Assembly (NCBI GenBank): GCA_964486925.1
Contig: CAZAOY010000025.1
Coordinates: 1-36,034 of the forward strand
Direction of reading: 5' to 3'
Source of the DNA: CAZAOY01 sp964486925
Lineage (GTDB): Bacteria > Bacillota > Clostridia > Oscillospirales > Ruminococcaceae
Length of the DNA stretch: 36,034 bases
Each line of letters starts with the position of its first letter. The stretch's first letter is position 1. Made by a program: the position numbers and the translations under genes. Shown here piece by piece: positions 22,144 through 30,374 of the stretch. The notes under the pieces were generated by a model. That model did no database searches, was not told the origin of the DNA, and worked only from the letters and a program-made list of their open reading frames with translations.

Positions 22144-23457
22144 ATGCAAGAAGATCAAAAAGATAACGGATTTGACCTTGACAGCCAAAGCAATACGGAT
22201 CAAGGTACAAAAAAATTCCAGGTAAACTTCGGAGAGGATTTTGACGAAAATAACAGTAGTAACCTTAATAGCGCCCCATTAAACCAACCCAGAAAAAACA
22301 TACCTATTAGCCTTACCGATAAAAACCCTATCGGTAAACCTGATTTCAAGGTAGAGTTTGATGAGGATGTTAACCAGATTAAGGACTTTGTACCCCGTAA
22401 ACCAAAACGTAAGAAGTATTTTTCTGGGGTTGGTAAGCTCTTTAATGTGCTATTGGTTATCGGTATAGCAGGGGTGTTAGCCTTTGGTATACTATTTAGC
22501 ATAGCGGAGGTTATGGGGCAAAACCGTTCGGGTGATGATGTTATCCTAGAGGTCAAAAAGGGTGATACTGTACTAGACATTGCATTAAAGCTTAAGGAGA
22601 AGGATATTATCCAATCTGAAATGCTCTTTAGAACCTACATTAAGGTTTTACGTATGGATCCTAAGCTTAAAGAAGGGGTGCATAAGCTAAACCCTAGCAT
22701 GGCTTACGGTGATATAATCTACGAGCTAGAGCAACATACAAAGTCGAATGAATCGGTTAAGGTAACCTTCCCAGAAGGTTTTACCCTTATAAAGATTGCA
22801 AAACGACTAGAAGCTAGCGGTGTATGCGATTCGGACGACTTCCTAGACGCCTTTAACGACACCGATTATGGATACGACTTTGAAAAGACAATCTCTGATG
22901 ACCCGCTTAAATACTTTAAGAAGGAAGGGTTTGCATTCCCTGATACCTATACCTTCTCAAAGGATGATAATCCATATAACGTTGCAAGTAAAATTGCTAA
23001 CAACTTTGAAAGAAAGATTACCCCAGAGATGTATGCAAGGATGAATAAGCTAAAGCTAAGCTTAGAAGAAACTATAATCATAGCCTCCATTGTGCAGTCA
23101 GAAGCACCAAACCTAGAGGAGATGAAGAAGGTTGCTTCGGTGTACTTTAACCGTCTTAACAATAAGGGTGTCTACCCTCTTTTACAAGCAGACCCGACAA
23201 AGAAGTATGGACGTGAGCTTAAGTCATTTATGGACGTTGCAAACCAAGAGATCCTCGATGCCTACAACACCTATGACACCAAAGGACTACCTCCGGGAGC
23301 AATCGCAAACCCAGGTATGGACGCAATAAACGCCACCCTCTACCCTGCAAAGACCGATTACTTCTACTTCTGTAGCAACCTTAAAACCCGCCAGTTCTAC
23401 TATGCGGTAACGTTAAAGGAGCATGAGGCAAATCTATACCGTGCAGGACTTGTATAA
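22144..23457 (+). CDS. mltG: Endolytic murein transglycosylase MltG
   Basis: Membrane-bound lytic transglycosylase that cuts nascent peptidoglycan strands and sets their length, leaving anhydro-MurNAc ends. The 437-residue protein has an acidic, Asn/Asp-rich cytoplasmic N-terminus (about 90 residues) and one membrane helix (around FNVLLVIGIAGVLAFGILFS). A LysM-like module (VKKGDTVLDIALKLKEKDII) comes before the YceG catalytic domain: ASIVQSEAPNLEEMKKVASV with the likely catalytic Glu, LLQADPTKKYG and YDTKGLPPGAIANPG. AGGTGG precedes the ATG. Downstream amino-sugar genes make a link to cell-wall turnover plausible. Confidence 0.92.
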   Translation: MQEDQKDNGFDLDSQSNTDQGTKKFQVNFGEDFDENNSSNLNSAPLNQPRKNIPISLTDKNPIGKPDFKVEFDEDVNQIKDFVPRKPKRKKYFSGVGKLFNVLLVIGIAGVLAFGILFSIAEVMGQNRSGDDVILEVKKGDTVLDIALKLKEKDIIQSEMLFRTYIKVLRMDPKLKEGVHKLNPSMAYGDIIYELEQHTKSNESVKVTFPEGFTLIKIAKRLEASGVCDSDDFLDAFNDTDYGYDFEKTISDDPLKYFKKEGFAFPDTYTFSKDDNPYNVASKIANNFERKITPEMYARMNKLKLSLEETIIIASIVQSEAPNLEEMKKVASVYFNRLNNKGVYPLLQADPTKKYGRELKSFMDVANQEILDAYNTYDTKGLPPGAIANPGMDAINATLYPAKTDYFYFCSNLKTRQFYYAVTLKEHEANLYRAGLV

Positions 23458-23470
23458 CAATAGATAATGG

Positions 23471-23544
23471 TTATAGGACGATAGATGATAGACTTGAAAC
23501 GCAAGGCTTGCGTTTCCTACATATAGATAATCCTTGTCCTATAA
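23471..23544 (+). repeat. Nested palindromic element between mltG and the MFS gene
   Basis: Outer arms TTATAGGAC (23471-23479) and GTCCTATAA (23536-23544) enclose an inner perfect palindrome GAAACGCAAG G CTTGCGTTTC (23496-23516). There is no T-run after either stem. It fills most of the 110-nt gap, just before the MFS ribosome binding site, so it could be an RNA processing or protein-binding element. Confidence 0.55.
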
Positions 23545-23567
23545 GCCTTGTATGGGGAAAAATTATA

Positions 23568-24734
23568 ATGAATAAGTTTTTAAAGCTTAAGTTTAGTGTA
23601 CTACAGATACTGTTCTGGTGCGGTTTTACATCGATAATCAGCTTTGCGGTTTCATACTTTTCAGAAAAAGGGATCTCTGCCTCAATAATCGGGATTACGG
23701 TATCAATCGCAACGTTAAGCACCTTTTTAGGACAGTTCTTCTGGGGGTATCTAGCAGACAAGATTAGGTCTAACAAGAAGGTATTTATAATTACCTGCAC
23801 CTTAGCCATTGCATTCTCTTTTTTGACCTATTATATGAATAGCATAACACTTATAATAATTACATACGCGCTATTAAACTTTGTATTCCTTCCCACCGCC
23901 GCAAACCTAGACGGCTGGATACTAAAGGTATACCATGAAACTCCACAGGTATACGGCTTTATCCGTTCATGGGCGGCACTATTTAGCGCCTTCTTCTCCC
24001 TTTTATACGGGATACTGATTAAAGATTTGGGTTACTCCATAATGCCTATATTTGTAACGGTATTTATGATAATGGCAATAGCTCTAGCGGTTTTTATAAC
24101 CGACGCACCCGCGTCAGAAAAACAGTTTAGCAAGCCTTCAAAGCAGGAGGATAATGCATTTAAGGAGCTTTTTTCAAGTAAAAAGTTTATCTACTTTACT
24201 GTGGTAATGTTCTTCATCGGACTAGCCTCTGCCCCGCTTATGCCGCTTGTTTCCATGATAATTGAATCGGTGAACGGGTCGGTTGAGTATGTTGGATACA
24301 CCATATCGGTAGCTTGTATAGTGCAGTTTCCTTTTATGGCGCTAGCAGCTAAGTTTAAATGGATATCCCCACTGACACGGATACTTATAGCGGCTTTTGC
24401 TAATCTTATCGGTATTATATTTATGGCAACTGCTAGTAGCCCTATAGCTGTGCTTGTTGGATTTGCCTTTAACGGTATGTGGTTTGGTCTGGTAATGCCC
24501 GCTATCCGTGAGAGTGCGTTCGCACTTGCCCCAAAGAAGCTTCAAACCACCGCAATTGGTACAATAGAAGCGATTTCCATGAGCCTAACAGGGATTATCG
24601 CTACCTTTGCGGGCGGGTATATTATCGACAGCTTTAGCGTACAGGTGCTACTGATAATTACAGGAACACTACAGCTTATACCTATAGCTTTACTACTGCT
24701 AAATAGAATGAAAAAACCTTTAAAGAATAACTAA
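23568..24734 (+). CDS. MFS transporter, LacY-like (MFS_1_like) type
   Basis: A 388-residue permease with about 12 hydrophobic segments. The first loop has the MFS motif as GYLADKIRSNKK (GxLaDrxGrk-like), and the N-terminal region SVLQILFWCGFTSIISFAVSYF resembles oligosaccharide/nucleoside:H+ symporters of the LacY/NupG-like group. The start at 23568 is preferred because GGGG lies 11 nt upstream and the longer frame would run through the palindromic element. The next gene, an N-acetylglucosamine-kinase-like protein, starts 3 nt after its stop, so the cargo may be an amino sugar or cell-wall fragment. That is context-based inference. Confidence 0.85.
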   Translation: MNKFLKLKFSVLQILFWCGFTSIISFAVSYFSEKGISASIIGITVSIATLSTFLGQFFWGYLADKIRSNKKVFIITCTLAIAFSFLTYYMNSITLIIITYALLNFVFLPTAANLDGWILKVYHETPQVYGFIRSWAALFSAFFSLLYGILIKDLGYSIMPIFVTVFMIMAIALAVFITDAPASEKQFSKPSKQEDNAFKELFSSKKFIYFTVVMFFIGLASAPLMPLVSMIIESVNGSVEYVGYTISVACIVQFPFMALAAKFKWISPLTRILIAAFANLIGIIFMATASSPIAVLVGFAFNGMWFGLVMPAIRESAFALAPKKLQTTAIGTIEAISMSLTGIIATFAGGYIIDSFSVQVLLIITGTLQLIPIALLLLNRMKKPLKNN

Positions 24735-24737
24735 GTT

Positions 24738-25778
24738 ATGAAAAGGATGGTAGAGGATATGTCTGATAATGCTGTAAGATACGTCTTAGGAATTGACCAA
24801 GGCGGGACTAAAACTAATGCTATCGTAGCGGATGAAGATGGTAACATTCTAGGCTTTTCTAGCTGTGAGGGCTCATACTACCTCTACTCTGGGATGGATA
24901 ATGCAATGCAGTGCATTAAAAAGGCGGCGGATACCGCCCTTGCTAATGCGGGTATTAAGTTATCACAGATTAGCGCTGTTGCAGGAGGACTTACAGGTGC
25001 AGACTGGGCGTTTGAGTATGATATGCTTACTAACGCACTAAAGGAAACCTTTAATACTCAAAATGTGACAGTGGTAAACGACTGCATTATCGGAATGAGA
25101 GCTGCCACCCATAATAGGTACGGAGGGGTTATCGCTCTTGGTACTGGAGTAAATGTGGCGGCAATCAGTCCATCGCAGGAATGTTACATATTTGGGTTTT
25201 ATATCGATCACAATCGCTTTGGCGGTGGTGGTCATATAGGCAGGCGGGCGGTTGAGGCAATGCTAGATTCGGCTTGCGGTATCGGAGATGATACAATGCT
25301 AACCCAGATGGTGCTAGACCACTTTAGATATGACACAGTGGAAAAATTTCTAATAGATCAAAGCAGTAACAAGGTGGATTTTGAATACAAACATCTCTGC
25401 CCTTCGGTTTTTAAGGCGAGTAAGCTTGGCGATACTGTTGCTACCGATATACTAAAGGATCAAGGTAAAAATCTAGCTAGATTTCCTATTGCGGGGTTTA
25501 AAAAATTTAACATGAAGGATAACCTAAGCTATGACCTTGTACTTACAGGCAGTGTCTTTAAATCTACAGACAGCGCACTATACCATTCATTTTGTGAGGA
25601 GATTAAGCGATACTCTAACACCATTAACATTGTTAGCTCAGTGGTTGAACCTATTGTTGGTGCGGCGGTTATCGGGATTGAAAAGCTTGATAGCAGTGGT
25701 AAGGGTATCTCATTAGACAGATATAAACGACTGGTGTCTACTGCACTTTCGTTTAACTTAGGTAGGGAGGATAAATAG
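24738..25778 (+). CDS. BadF/BadG-type sugar kinase, N-acetylglucosamine kinase-like
   Basis: ASKHA-fold kinase of the BadF/BadG/BcrA/BcrD group, whose characterised bacterial and eukaryotic members include N-acetylglucosamine and related amino-sugar kinases. The phosphate-1 loop is GIDQGGTKTNAIV and phosphate-2 is IALGTGVNVAAI, with adenosine-binding LTGSVF later. The start is uncertain. ATG 24738 has no Shine-Dalgarno but lies 3 nt after the upstream stop, allowing reinitiation. ATGs at 24747 and 24759 sit too close to AAGG or GAGG. The stop is directly followed by the ATG of the NagB-like gene. Together with MltG, the permease and NagB it makes a coherent amino-sugar recycling route. Confidence 0.82.
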   Translation: MKRMVEDMSDNAVRYVLGIDQGGTKTNAIVADEDGNILGFSSCEGSYYLYSGMDNAMQCIKKAADTALANAGIKLSQISAVAGGLTGADWAFEYDMLTNALKETFNTQNVTVVNDCIIGMRAATHNRYGGVIALGTGVNVAAISPSQECYIFGFYIDHNRFGGGGHIGRRAVEAMLDSACGIGDDTMLTQMVLDHFRYDTVEKFLIDQSSNKVDFEYKHLCPSVFKASKLGDTVATDILKDQGKNLARFPIAGFKKFNMKDNLSYDLVLTGSVFKSTDSALYHSFCEEIKRYSNTINIVSSVVEPIVGAAVIGIEKLDSSGKGISLDRYKRLVSTALSFNLGREDK

Positions 25779-26507
25779 ATGAAATACAAAGTATTTGATA
25801 CACACGAGCAGATGAGCGAAAAGACTGCAATGGACATTATAAAGGTAATTAAGAAAAAACCAGAATGCCTTTTATGTATTGCCGCAGGTCATACCCAGAT
25901 AGAAACACTGTTATATCTGACAAAGTACATAAAGGAGCACAACATCGACTGTTCAAAGGTTTCGGTAATCGGACTGGATGAATGGGTTGGCTTTAGCAGT
26001 GAAAGTGATGGTAGCTGTATCTCTTTTATCGGGGAAAACTTCCTCTACCCTGCTAACATTAAACCCGAAAACCACTTTTTCTTTGATGGTAAGGCGGATG
26101 ATCTAGCTAGCGAATGTGAAAGCGCAAACGCTTTTATCGATACCCACGGACCTATCGACGTTACCGTTTTAGGGGTTGGGATGAATGGTCACCTCGGGTT
26201 TAACGAGCCTGGAGCACTGCTTACAAGCCGTAGCCATGTTAGAGAGCTTGATAATACCAGTAAAACGGTAAGCAGCAAGTACTTTAGCGAGGAGGTTGTT
26301 GTTACTAGCGGTATTACGCTAGGGCTTTTGGATCTATTTAACTCTAAAAAGGTTATAGTGCAGTGCACAGGTTCGCATAAAGCACCAATCACAAAAAAAT
26401 TCATGGAGGGCGAGATTACCAATGAGGTGCCTGCCAGTCTAGTACGAAATGTAAAGGATGCGGTGGTGTACCTAGATAGGTTATCCTACCCAGAAACAGA
26501 AAATTAG
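25779..26507 (+). CDS. NagB-family sugar-phosphate deaminase/isomerase
   Basis: A 242-residue NagB-fold protein, expected to convert glucosamine-6-phosphate (or a related amino-sugar phosphate) to fructose-6-phosphate and ammonia. The catalytic regions are GLDEWVG and GVGMNGHLGFNEPG. Compared with E. coli NagB (GNDGHIAFNEP), the Asp of the Asp-His-Glu set is Asn, which may indicate a different substrate or subfamily. The phosphate-binding TGSHKAPI is present. AGGGAGG is the ribosome binding site, and the gene follows the kinase with no gap. Kinase plus deaminase suggests the chain GlcNAc to GlcNAc-6-P to Fru-6-P, but a deacetylase (NagA) is not in the window. Confidence 0.8.
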   Translation: MKYKVFDTHEQMSEKTAMDIIKVIKKKPECLLCIAAGHTQIETLLYLTKYIKEHNIDCSKVSVIGLDEWVGFSSESDGSCISFIGENFLYPANIKPENHFFFDGKADDLASECESANAFIDTHGPIDVTVLGVGMNGHLGFNEPGALLTSRSHVRELDNTSKTVSSKYFSEEVVVTSGITLGLLDLFNSKKVIVQCTGSHKAPITKKFMEGEITNEVPASLVRNVKDAVVYLDRLSYPETEN

Positions 26508-26521
26508 GAGCAAAATATTAA

Positions 26522-27790
26522 ATGCAGATAGAGAACAAAAAGCTACCCGAGATACTAGCCCCTGCGGGAGATTTTTCCAGACTTGTCGCCGCTATTAGGT
26601 ACGGTGCTGACGCAGTATACCTTGCTGGAACAGAGTTTGGCATGCGCGCCTCCGCTACAAACTTTAACAACGAGGAGTTAAAAAAAGCAGTTGAATACGC
26701 ACACAGCCATAACGTTAAGGTGTACGTTACCTGCAACACCCTACCACGAAACGAGGAGTTAGACAGGCTACCAAAATTTTTGCAGTATGCAAGAGATATT
26801 GGGGTAGACGCCTTTATTGTATGTGATATCGGCGTGCTGGATATTATAAAGCAGTACACCCCAGATATTGAGGTTCATATCTCCACCCAAGCGGGGGTTG
26901 TAAACTACGCTACCGCTAATGCCTTTTACAAGATGGGCTGCCGTCGTATAGTGCTTGCAAGGGAAACCTCACTAGAGGAGATAAAGGAGATTCGTGACCA
27001 TATACCGAAAGATATGGATATCGAGGTATTTGTTCACGGCGCTATGTGTGTATCCTTTTCTGGGCGGTGCTTACTGTCTAACTACCTTGTTAACCGTGAC
27101 GCAAACCGAGGTGAATGTGCACAGCCATGCCGATGGGGATACCATCTTGTGGAGGAGAAGCGCCCAGGTGAATACTACCCTATCTTTGAGGACGAGCAGG
27201 GTACGCATATCCTAAACGCGAAGGATCTTTGCATGTTATCCTACCTTGATAAGCTAGCGAAGGCGGGGGTCACAAGCTTTAAGATTGAGGGACGGGCAAA
27301 GTCTGACTACTATGTATCGGTGGTTACAAATGCGTACAAGCTGGCACTGCTAGAGTATGCCAAAAACCCTGATAACTTTACCCTACCAGAGTGGCTTAGC
27401 GATGAGGTTACAAAGGTAAGCCATCGCCGTTACTCCACTGGGTTCTACTTCGATACCCCCACCCAGTACTACTACAACGGAGGTTATGAACGTATCTACG
27501 ATGTTGTTGCAATGGTGGATTACTTTAGCGATGGTTACCTCTATGTGACTCAAAAGAACAAGTTTAACCTTAACGAAACGGCAGAGCTGTTACAACCTCT
27601 ATCGGAATACCTTGATGTTAAGGTGGTAGAGATTACCGACCTATTTGGCAATGAGCTAGACACCGCAAACCATGCCCAGATGAAGGTACGACTTAAGCTA
27701 ATGGTAGCCTCAAAGTCTGAACCTAATATATATAACACCCCGCTTGACATGCCGATTGAGGAAGGATCTATCCTTCGGATGAAACGGTAG
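26522..27790 (+). CDS. U32-family protein, TrhP-like tRNA hydroxylation enzyme
   Basis: The U32 signature is complete: EVFVHGAMCVSFSGRCLLSNY followed by RGECAQPCRW. These cysteines probably hold an iron-sulfur cluster, as in TrhP (YegQ) and RlhA. The 422-residue length matches the TrhP/YrrO group, which makes 5-hydroxyuridine at position 34 of tRNA using prephenate; older annotations call them peptidases or collagenases. The N-terminal EILAPAGDFSRLVAAIRYGADAV is typical. AGGAG lies 12 nt before the ATG. Neighbouring rimI and SpoU methyltransferase genes support a translation-related role. Confidence 0.85.
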   Translation: MQIENKKLPEILAPAGDFSRLVAAIRYGADAVYLAGTEFGMRASATNFNNEELKKAVEYAHSHNVKVYVTCNTLPRNEELDRLPKFLQYARDIGVDAFIVCDIGVLDIIKQYTPDIEVHISTQAGVVNYATANAFYKMGCRRIVLARETSLEEIKEIRDHIPKDMDIEVFVHGAMCVSFSGRCLLSNYLVNRDANRGECAQPCRWGYHLVEEKRPGEYYPIFEDEQGTHILNAKDLCMLSYLDKLAKAGVTSFKIEGRAKSDYYVSVVTNAYKLALLEYAKNPDNFTLPEWLSDEVTKVSHRRYSTGFYFDTPTQYYYNGGYERIYDVVAMVDYFSDGYLYVTQKNKFNLNETAELLQPLSEYLDVKVVEITDLFGNELDTANHAQMKVRLKLMVASKSEPNIYNTPLDMPIEEGSILRMKR

Positions 27791-27820
27791 CTTTATAATA
27801 CTTTAATTAGGAGAACCAAA

Positions 27821-28255
27821 ATGCGAATATTAATTGTATGTACAGGTAACACCTGCCGTAGCCCTATGGCTCATGGGATTATCTCACATCTTTTAGGCAA
27901 ATTAAATACAGCGGATGGATATGAAATTGTAAGCTGTGGGATCTCCGCCTTTGACGGCGATCCTGCTAGCGACCACGCTATAGCCGCCCTTAACGAGATT
28001 GATATTGACATTAAGGATCACCGCTCACAGCGGATTACCCTTGATATGATCGAGATGGCGGATGTTATCTATGTAATGACCGAACATCATAAGCAAACTA
28101 TCCTATCCTGCTACCCTACTGACATTTCTGATAAGGTTAAGGTACTGGATGTAACCGACCCGTATGGCGGGGACCTAGCGGTCTACTGTAAAAGCCGTGA
28201 TCAGTTATTAGCGTTCTTTACAGACGAGGTTAAGCGTATTACCAATGCAGATTAG
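27821..28255 (+). CDS. Low-molecular-weight phosphatase, YwlE-like arginine phosphatase
   Basis: A 144-residue LMW phosphatase with the P-loop CTGNTCRSPMAHG right after the first strand and the general-acid loop VTDPYGGD. The Thr directly after the nucleophilic Cys is the residue that in Bacillus YwlE gives preference for phosphoarginine over phosphotyrosine, so the enzyme may counteract a McsB-type arginine kinase in protein quality control. McsB is not in the window. AGGAG precedes the ATG. It overlaps rimI by 11 nt. Confidence 0.85.
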   Translation: MRILIVCTGNTCRSPMAHGIISHLLGKLNTADGYEIVSCGISAFDGDPASDHAIAALNEIDIDIKDHRSQRITLDMIEMADVIYVMTEHHKQTILSCYPTDISDKVKVLDVTDPYGGDLAVYCKSRDQLLAFFTDEVKRITNAD

Positions 28256-28706
28256 TATAAGAGATATGACAATAGAGGATGTCGAAGCAGTTCATAAAAT
28301 AAGCGTTGAATGCTTTGGCTCTCAAAGCTTTTCAAAAGGGGGGATTGCCTACGAGTTAACCTCCCCTATTGCAATTACACTAGTAGCCTTTGATGGCGAT
28401 ACCCCTATGGGATTTGTAAACGCAAAGACGATACTAGGAGAATGTTACATTAACAATATCGGGGTAACCTCCTCCTATAGGCGACGTGGAATTGCGAAGC
28501 TGCTGCTTGATAGGCTAATTCTAATTAGCAAGCTAAATAATAATCAGCTTATTACCCTAGAGGTTCGCCGCTCCAACCATAAAGCTATCGCCTTATATGA
28601 GGGGTACAACTTTGTCCTTATGGGGTCACGTGGTGGCTTCTACTCCGATCCGGTAGAGGACGGATTAATCTACACCTTAATGTTAAATAAAGAGGATAAC
28701 GCTTAA
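28245..28706 (+). CDS. rimI: RimI, ribosomal protein S18 N-acetyltransferase
   Basis: GNAT enzyme that acetylates the N-terminal alanine of S18. The acetyl-CoA loop is SSYRRRGIAKLLL. The RimI-specific C-terminal half LEVRRSNHKAIALYEGYNF, then GGFYSDPVEDGLIYTL, is clear. At 153 residues it has normal length. It begins inside the phosphatase gene and its stop overlaps the start of the next gene (TAATG), so these three genes are translationally coupled. Confidence 0.88.
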   Translation: MQISIRDMTIEDVEAVHKISVECFGSQSFSKGGIAYELTSPIAITLVAFDGDTPMGFVNAKTILGECYINNIGVTSSYRRRGIAKLLLDRLILISKLNNNQLITLEVRRSNHKAIALYEGYNFVLMGSRGGFYSDPVEDGLIYTLMLNKEDNA

Positions 28707-29545
28707 TGAACTGTAAACGTATACTTAAAAAGGACGCTGACTATCAAAAATTCGAGGTGCTAAAGACCAACCGTAACAAGCGGTATCGTTACAACGAGTT
28801 TTTTGTAGAGGGTGTTAAGAATATTAATGAGGCAATTAAGAATAATTGGAATATAACCTCCTTTATCTACAGCTTTGAGGAGGAGCTTTGTGACTGGGCG
28901 AGAAATGTAGTCAATACTGTAAAGACTAGCATTAACTATGAGTTACCGAAAGCTTTAATAGACGAGCTTAGCGGAAAAGAGGACAGCTCTAAGCTAATGG
29001 CTGTGGTTCAAATGCGCGAGGATAATCTGGCTATGCTATCCCTTAGTGATAACCCTCTAATTGCGCTGTTTGATCGCCCATCTAATCGTGGAAACCTTGG
29101 TACGATCATCCGTAGCTGTGAGGGATTAGGGGTGGAGGCCTTAATCATTACGGGACATTGTGTGGATCTCTATGACCCCGACGTGGTGGTATCAAGCATG
29201 GGATCGCTCTTTAACCTGCCTGTAATCCGTGTGGCGGACAACGAAACTATCGAAGGATTTATTAACACATTACGTGAAGCCTACCCTACCCTAAAGGTAG
29301 TTGGCACCACCGCCCATGCAGAGCAGACCTTGTTCGACACCGACCTTACCACACCTACCCTATTTATGATAGGAAACGAAACCGACGGCTTATGCCGCAA
29401 ATTTAGTGAGATATCCGATACCTTAGTATCAATCCCTATGGTTAAGGACGCCTGTGCCACCTCCTTTAACGTAGCCTGTGCAGCAACGGTAATGTTTGCC
29501 GAAGCTATACGGCAACGGAGTACCACTGCAAAAGCAACAAAATAA
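28706..29545 (+). CDS. SpoU/TrmH-family RNA 2'-O-methyltransferase
   Basis: SAM-dependent ribose methyltransferase of the SPOUT class. The N-terminal substrate-binding domain (about 110 residues, with FFVEGVKNINEA) is followed by the knotted domain: motif 1 LFDRPSNRGNLGTIIRSCEGLG, motif 2 LFMIGNETDGL, motif 3 VSIPMVKDACATSFNVACAA. Motif 3 reads ATSFNVA where most relatives have aeSLNVs, a mild change. The target could be rRNA or tRNA and cannot be chosen from sequence. It is the last gene of the long plus-strand run, with a terminator 20 nt later. Confidence 0.85.
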   Translation: MNCKRILKKDADYQKFEVLKTNRNKRYRYNEFFVEGVKNINEAIKNNWNITSFIYSFEEELCDWARNVVNTVKTSINYELPKALIDELSGKEDSSKLMAVVQMREDNLAMLSLSDNPLIALFDRPSNRGNLGTIIRSCEGLGVEALIITGHCVDLYDPDVVVSSMGSLFNLPVIRVADNETIEGFINTLREAYPTLKVVGTTAHAEQTLFDTDLTTPTLFMIGNETDGLCRKFSEISDTLVSIPMVKDACATSFNVACAATVMFAEAIRQRSTTAKATK

Positions 29546-29565
29546 TATTAAATCGCAATCAATTT

Positions 29566-29606
29566 ATATTGCCGAGTAACAAATTTTGCTACTCGGCAAT
29601 ATTTAT
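29566..29606 (+). terminator. Terminator after the SpoU gene
   Basis: ATATTGCCGAGTA (29566-29578) and TACTCGGCAATAT (29590-29602) form a perfect 13-bp stem with an 11-nt loop followed by TTATT. The CCGAGTA core recurs in the terminator at 35935-35980. Confidence 0.8.
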
Positions 29607-29608
29607 TA

Positions 29609-29666
29609 TTGACATCGTAACAATGTTATGTTACACTAATAACAATGTAACATAACATTGTTACGA
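29609..29666 (+). promoter_or_regulatory. yhbD promoter with a perfect 21-bp inverted-repeat operator
   Basis: TTGACA (29609-29614), 17-nt spacer, TACACT (29632-29637). A perfect inverted repeat covers it: 29615-29635 (core GTAACAATGTTATGTTAC) and 29646-29666, separated by 10 nt. Each arm also holds internal TAACA/TGTTA symmetry. The repeat fills the spacer, the -10 and the start site, so a bound protein would block polymerase. The first gene encodes a putative DNA-binding protein, so autorepression is likely. Confidence 0.8.
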
Positions 29667-29696
29667 TAAACACACCAAGGTAAGGGGGGTAATAAT

Positions 29697-30353
29697 GTGA
29701 TCTCTAAAAAGGATCTGCTTTCGCAGACAGGTATATCATATGGTCAGCTATACCGATGGAAGCGGGAGGGGTTGATACCCAGTGACTGGTTTATTAAGCA
29801 GTCGTCATTTACAGGACAGGAAACCTTCTTCCCAAAGGAAAAGGTACTAAAGCGGGTTGAGGCGATACTAACCTTAAAGGATACCCATTCCTTAGAGGAT
29901 CTGGCAAAGCTGTTCTCGCCTGGGGTATCAGAGCGGTTCTTTACGTTAGATGATCTATCGCTTGTTGACGAATTGTCTGAAAAGATAGTATCGGTAGTAA
30001 CGGATACTCTAAAACGACAGACCCTAACCTATATAGAGTTAATACTGCTTGTAGCGCTCTCACGATTTATTGGTAAGCATAAAATATCCGATAACGAGCT
30101 TAATCTAATGACAGTAGCGTTAATCGAAAGCTTTTATGGTCTAAAGTCTACCGAATATCTGCTCTATCTTCTTAAGCTTCAAGACAACTACTACCTAGCA
30201 GTATTACAGGATAGATTCGATAATACCACTAGCGAGTGCATTACCACGGTATTAAATCTTGATAACCGTATTAAGATTGTCGACCAGTTAGCGCTAAATG
30301 ATATATCAAGTGAATTTACAGTAAAATACAAAGATAGCTTTAACAGCGATTAG
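29697..30353 (+). CDS. yhbD: YhbD-like (DUF4004) putative regulator
   Basis: A 218-residue protein. Residues 1-60 read like a MerR-type winged helix (ISKKDLLSQTGISYGQLYRW, then EGLIP), and the rest is helical without recognised motifs. In Bacillus, yhbD precedes the two bactofilin genes yhbE and yhbF, and the same order is kept here. The start is GTG 29697, with AGGGGGG 7 nt upstream. An ATG two bases earlier (29695) is followed at once by TGA, forming a start-stop element over the true start. The inverted repeat upstream is the natural candidate for its binding site; the 17-bp promoter spacer argues for repression rather than classical MerR twisting. Confidence 0.8.
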   Translation: MISKKDLLSQTGISYGQLYRWKREGLIPSDWFIKQSSFTGQETFFPKEKVLKRVEAILTLKDTHSLEDLAKLFSPGVSERFFTLDDLSLVDELSEKIVSVVTDTLKRQTLTYIELILLVALSRFIGKHKISDNELNLMTVALIESFYGLKSTEYLLYLLKLQDNYYLAVLQDRFDNTTSECITTVLNLDNRIKIVDQLALNDISSEFTVKYKDSFNSD

Positions 30354-30374
30354 GATAGAAAGAAGGTGGAACAA

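Noticed and set aside
29609..29637. Classical MerR-type promoter for YhbD
   Set aside because: MerR activators use 19-20 bp spacers; the spacer here is 17 bp and the repeat extends past the start site, which favours simple repression.
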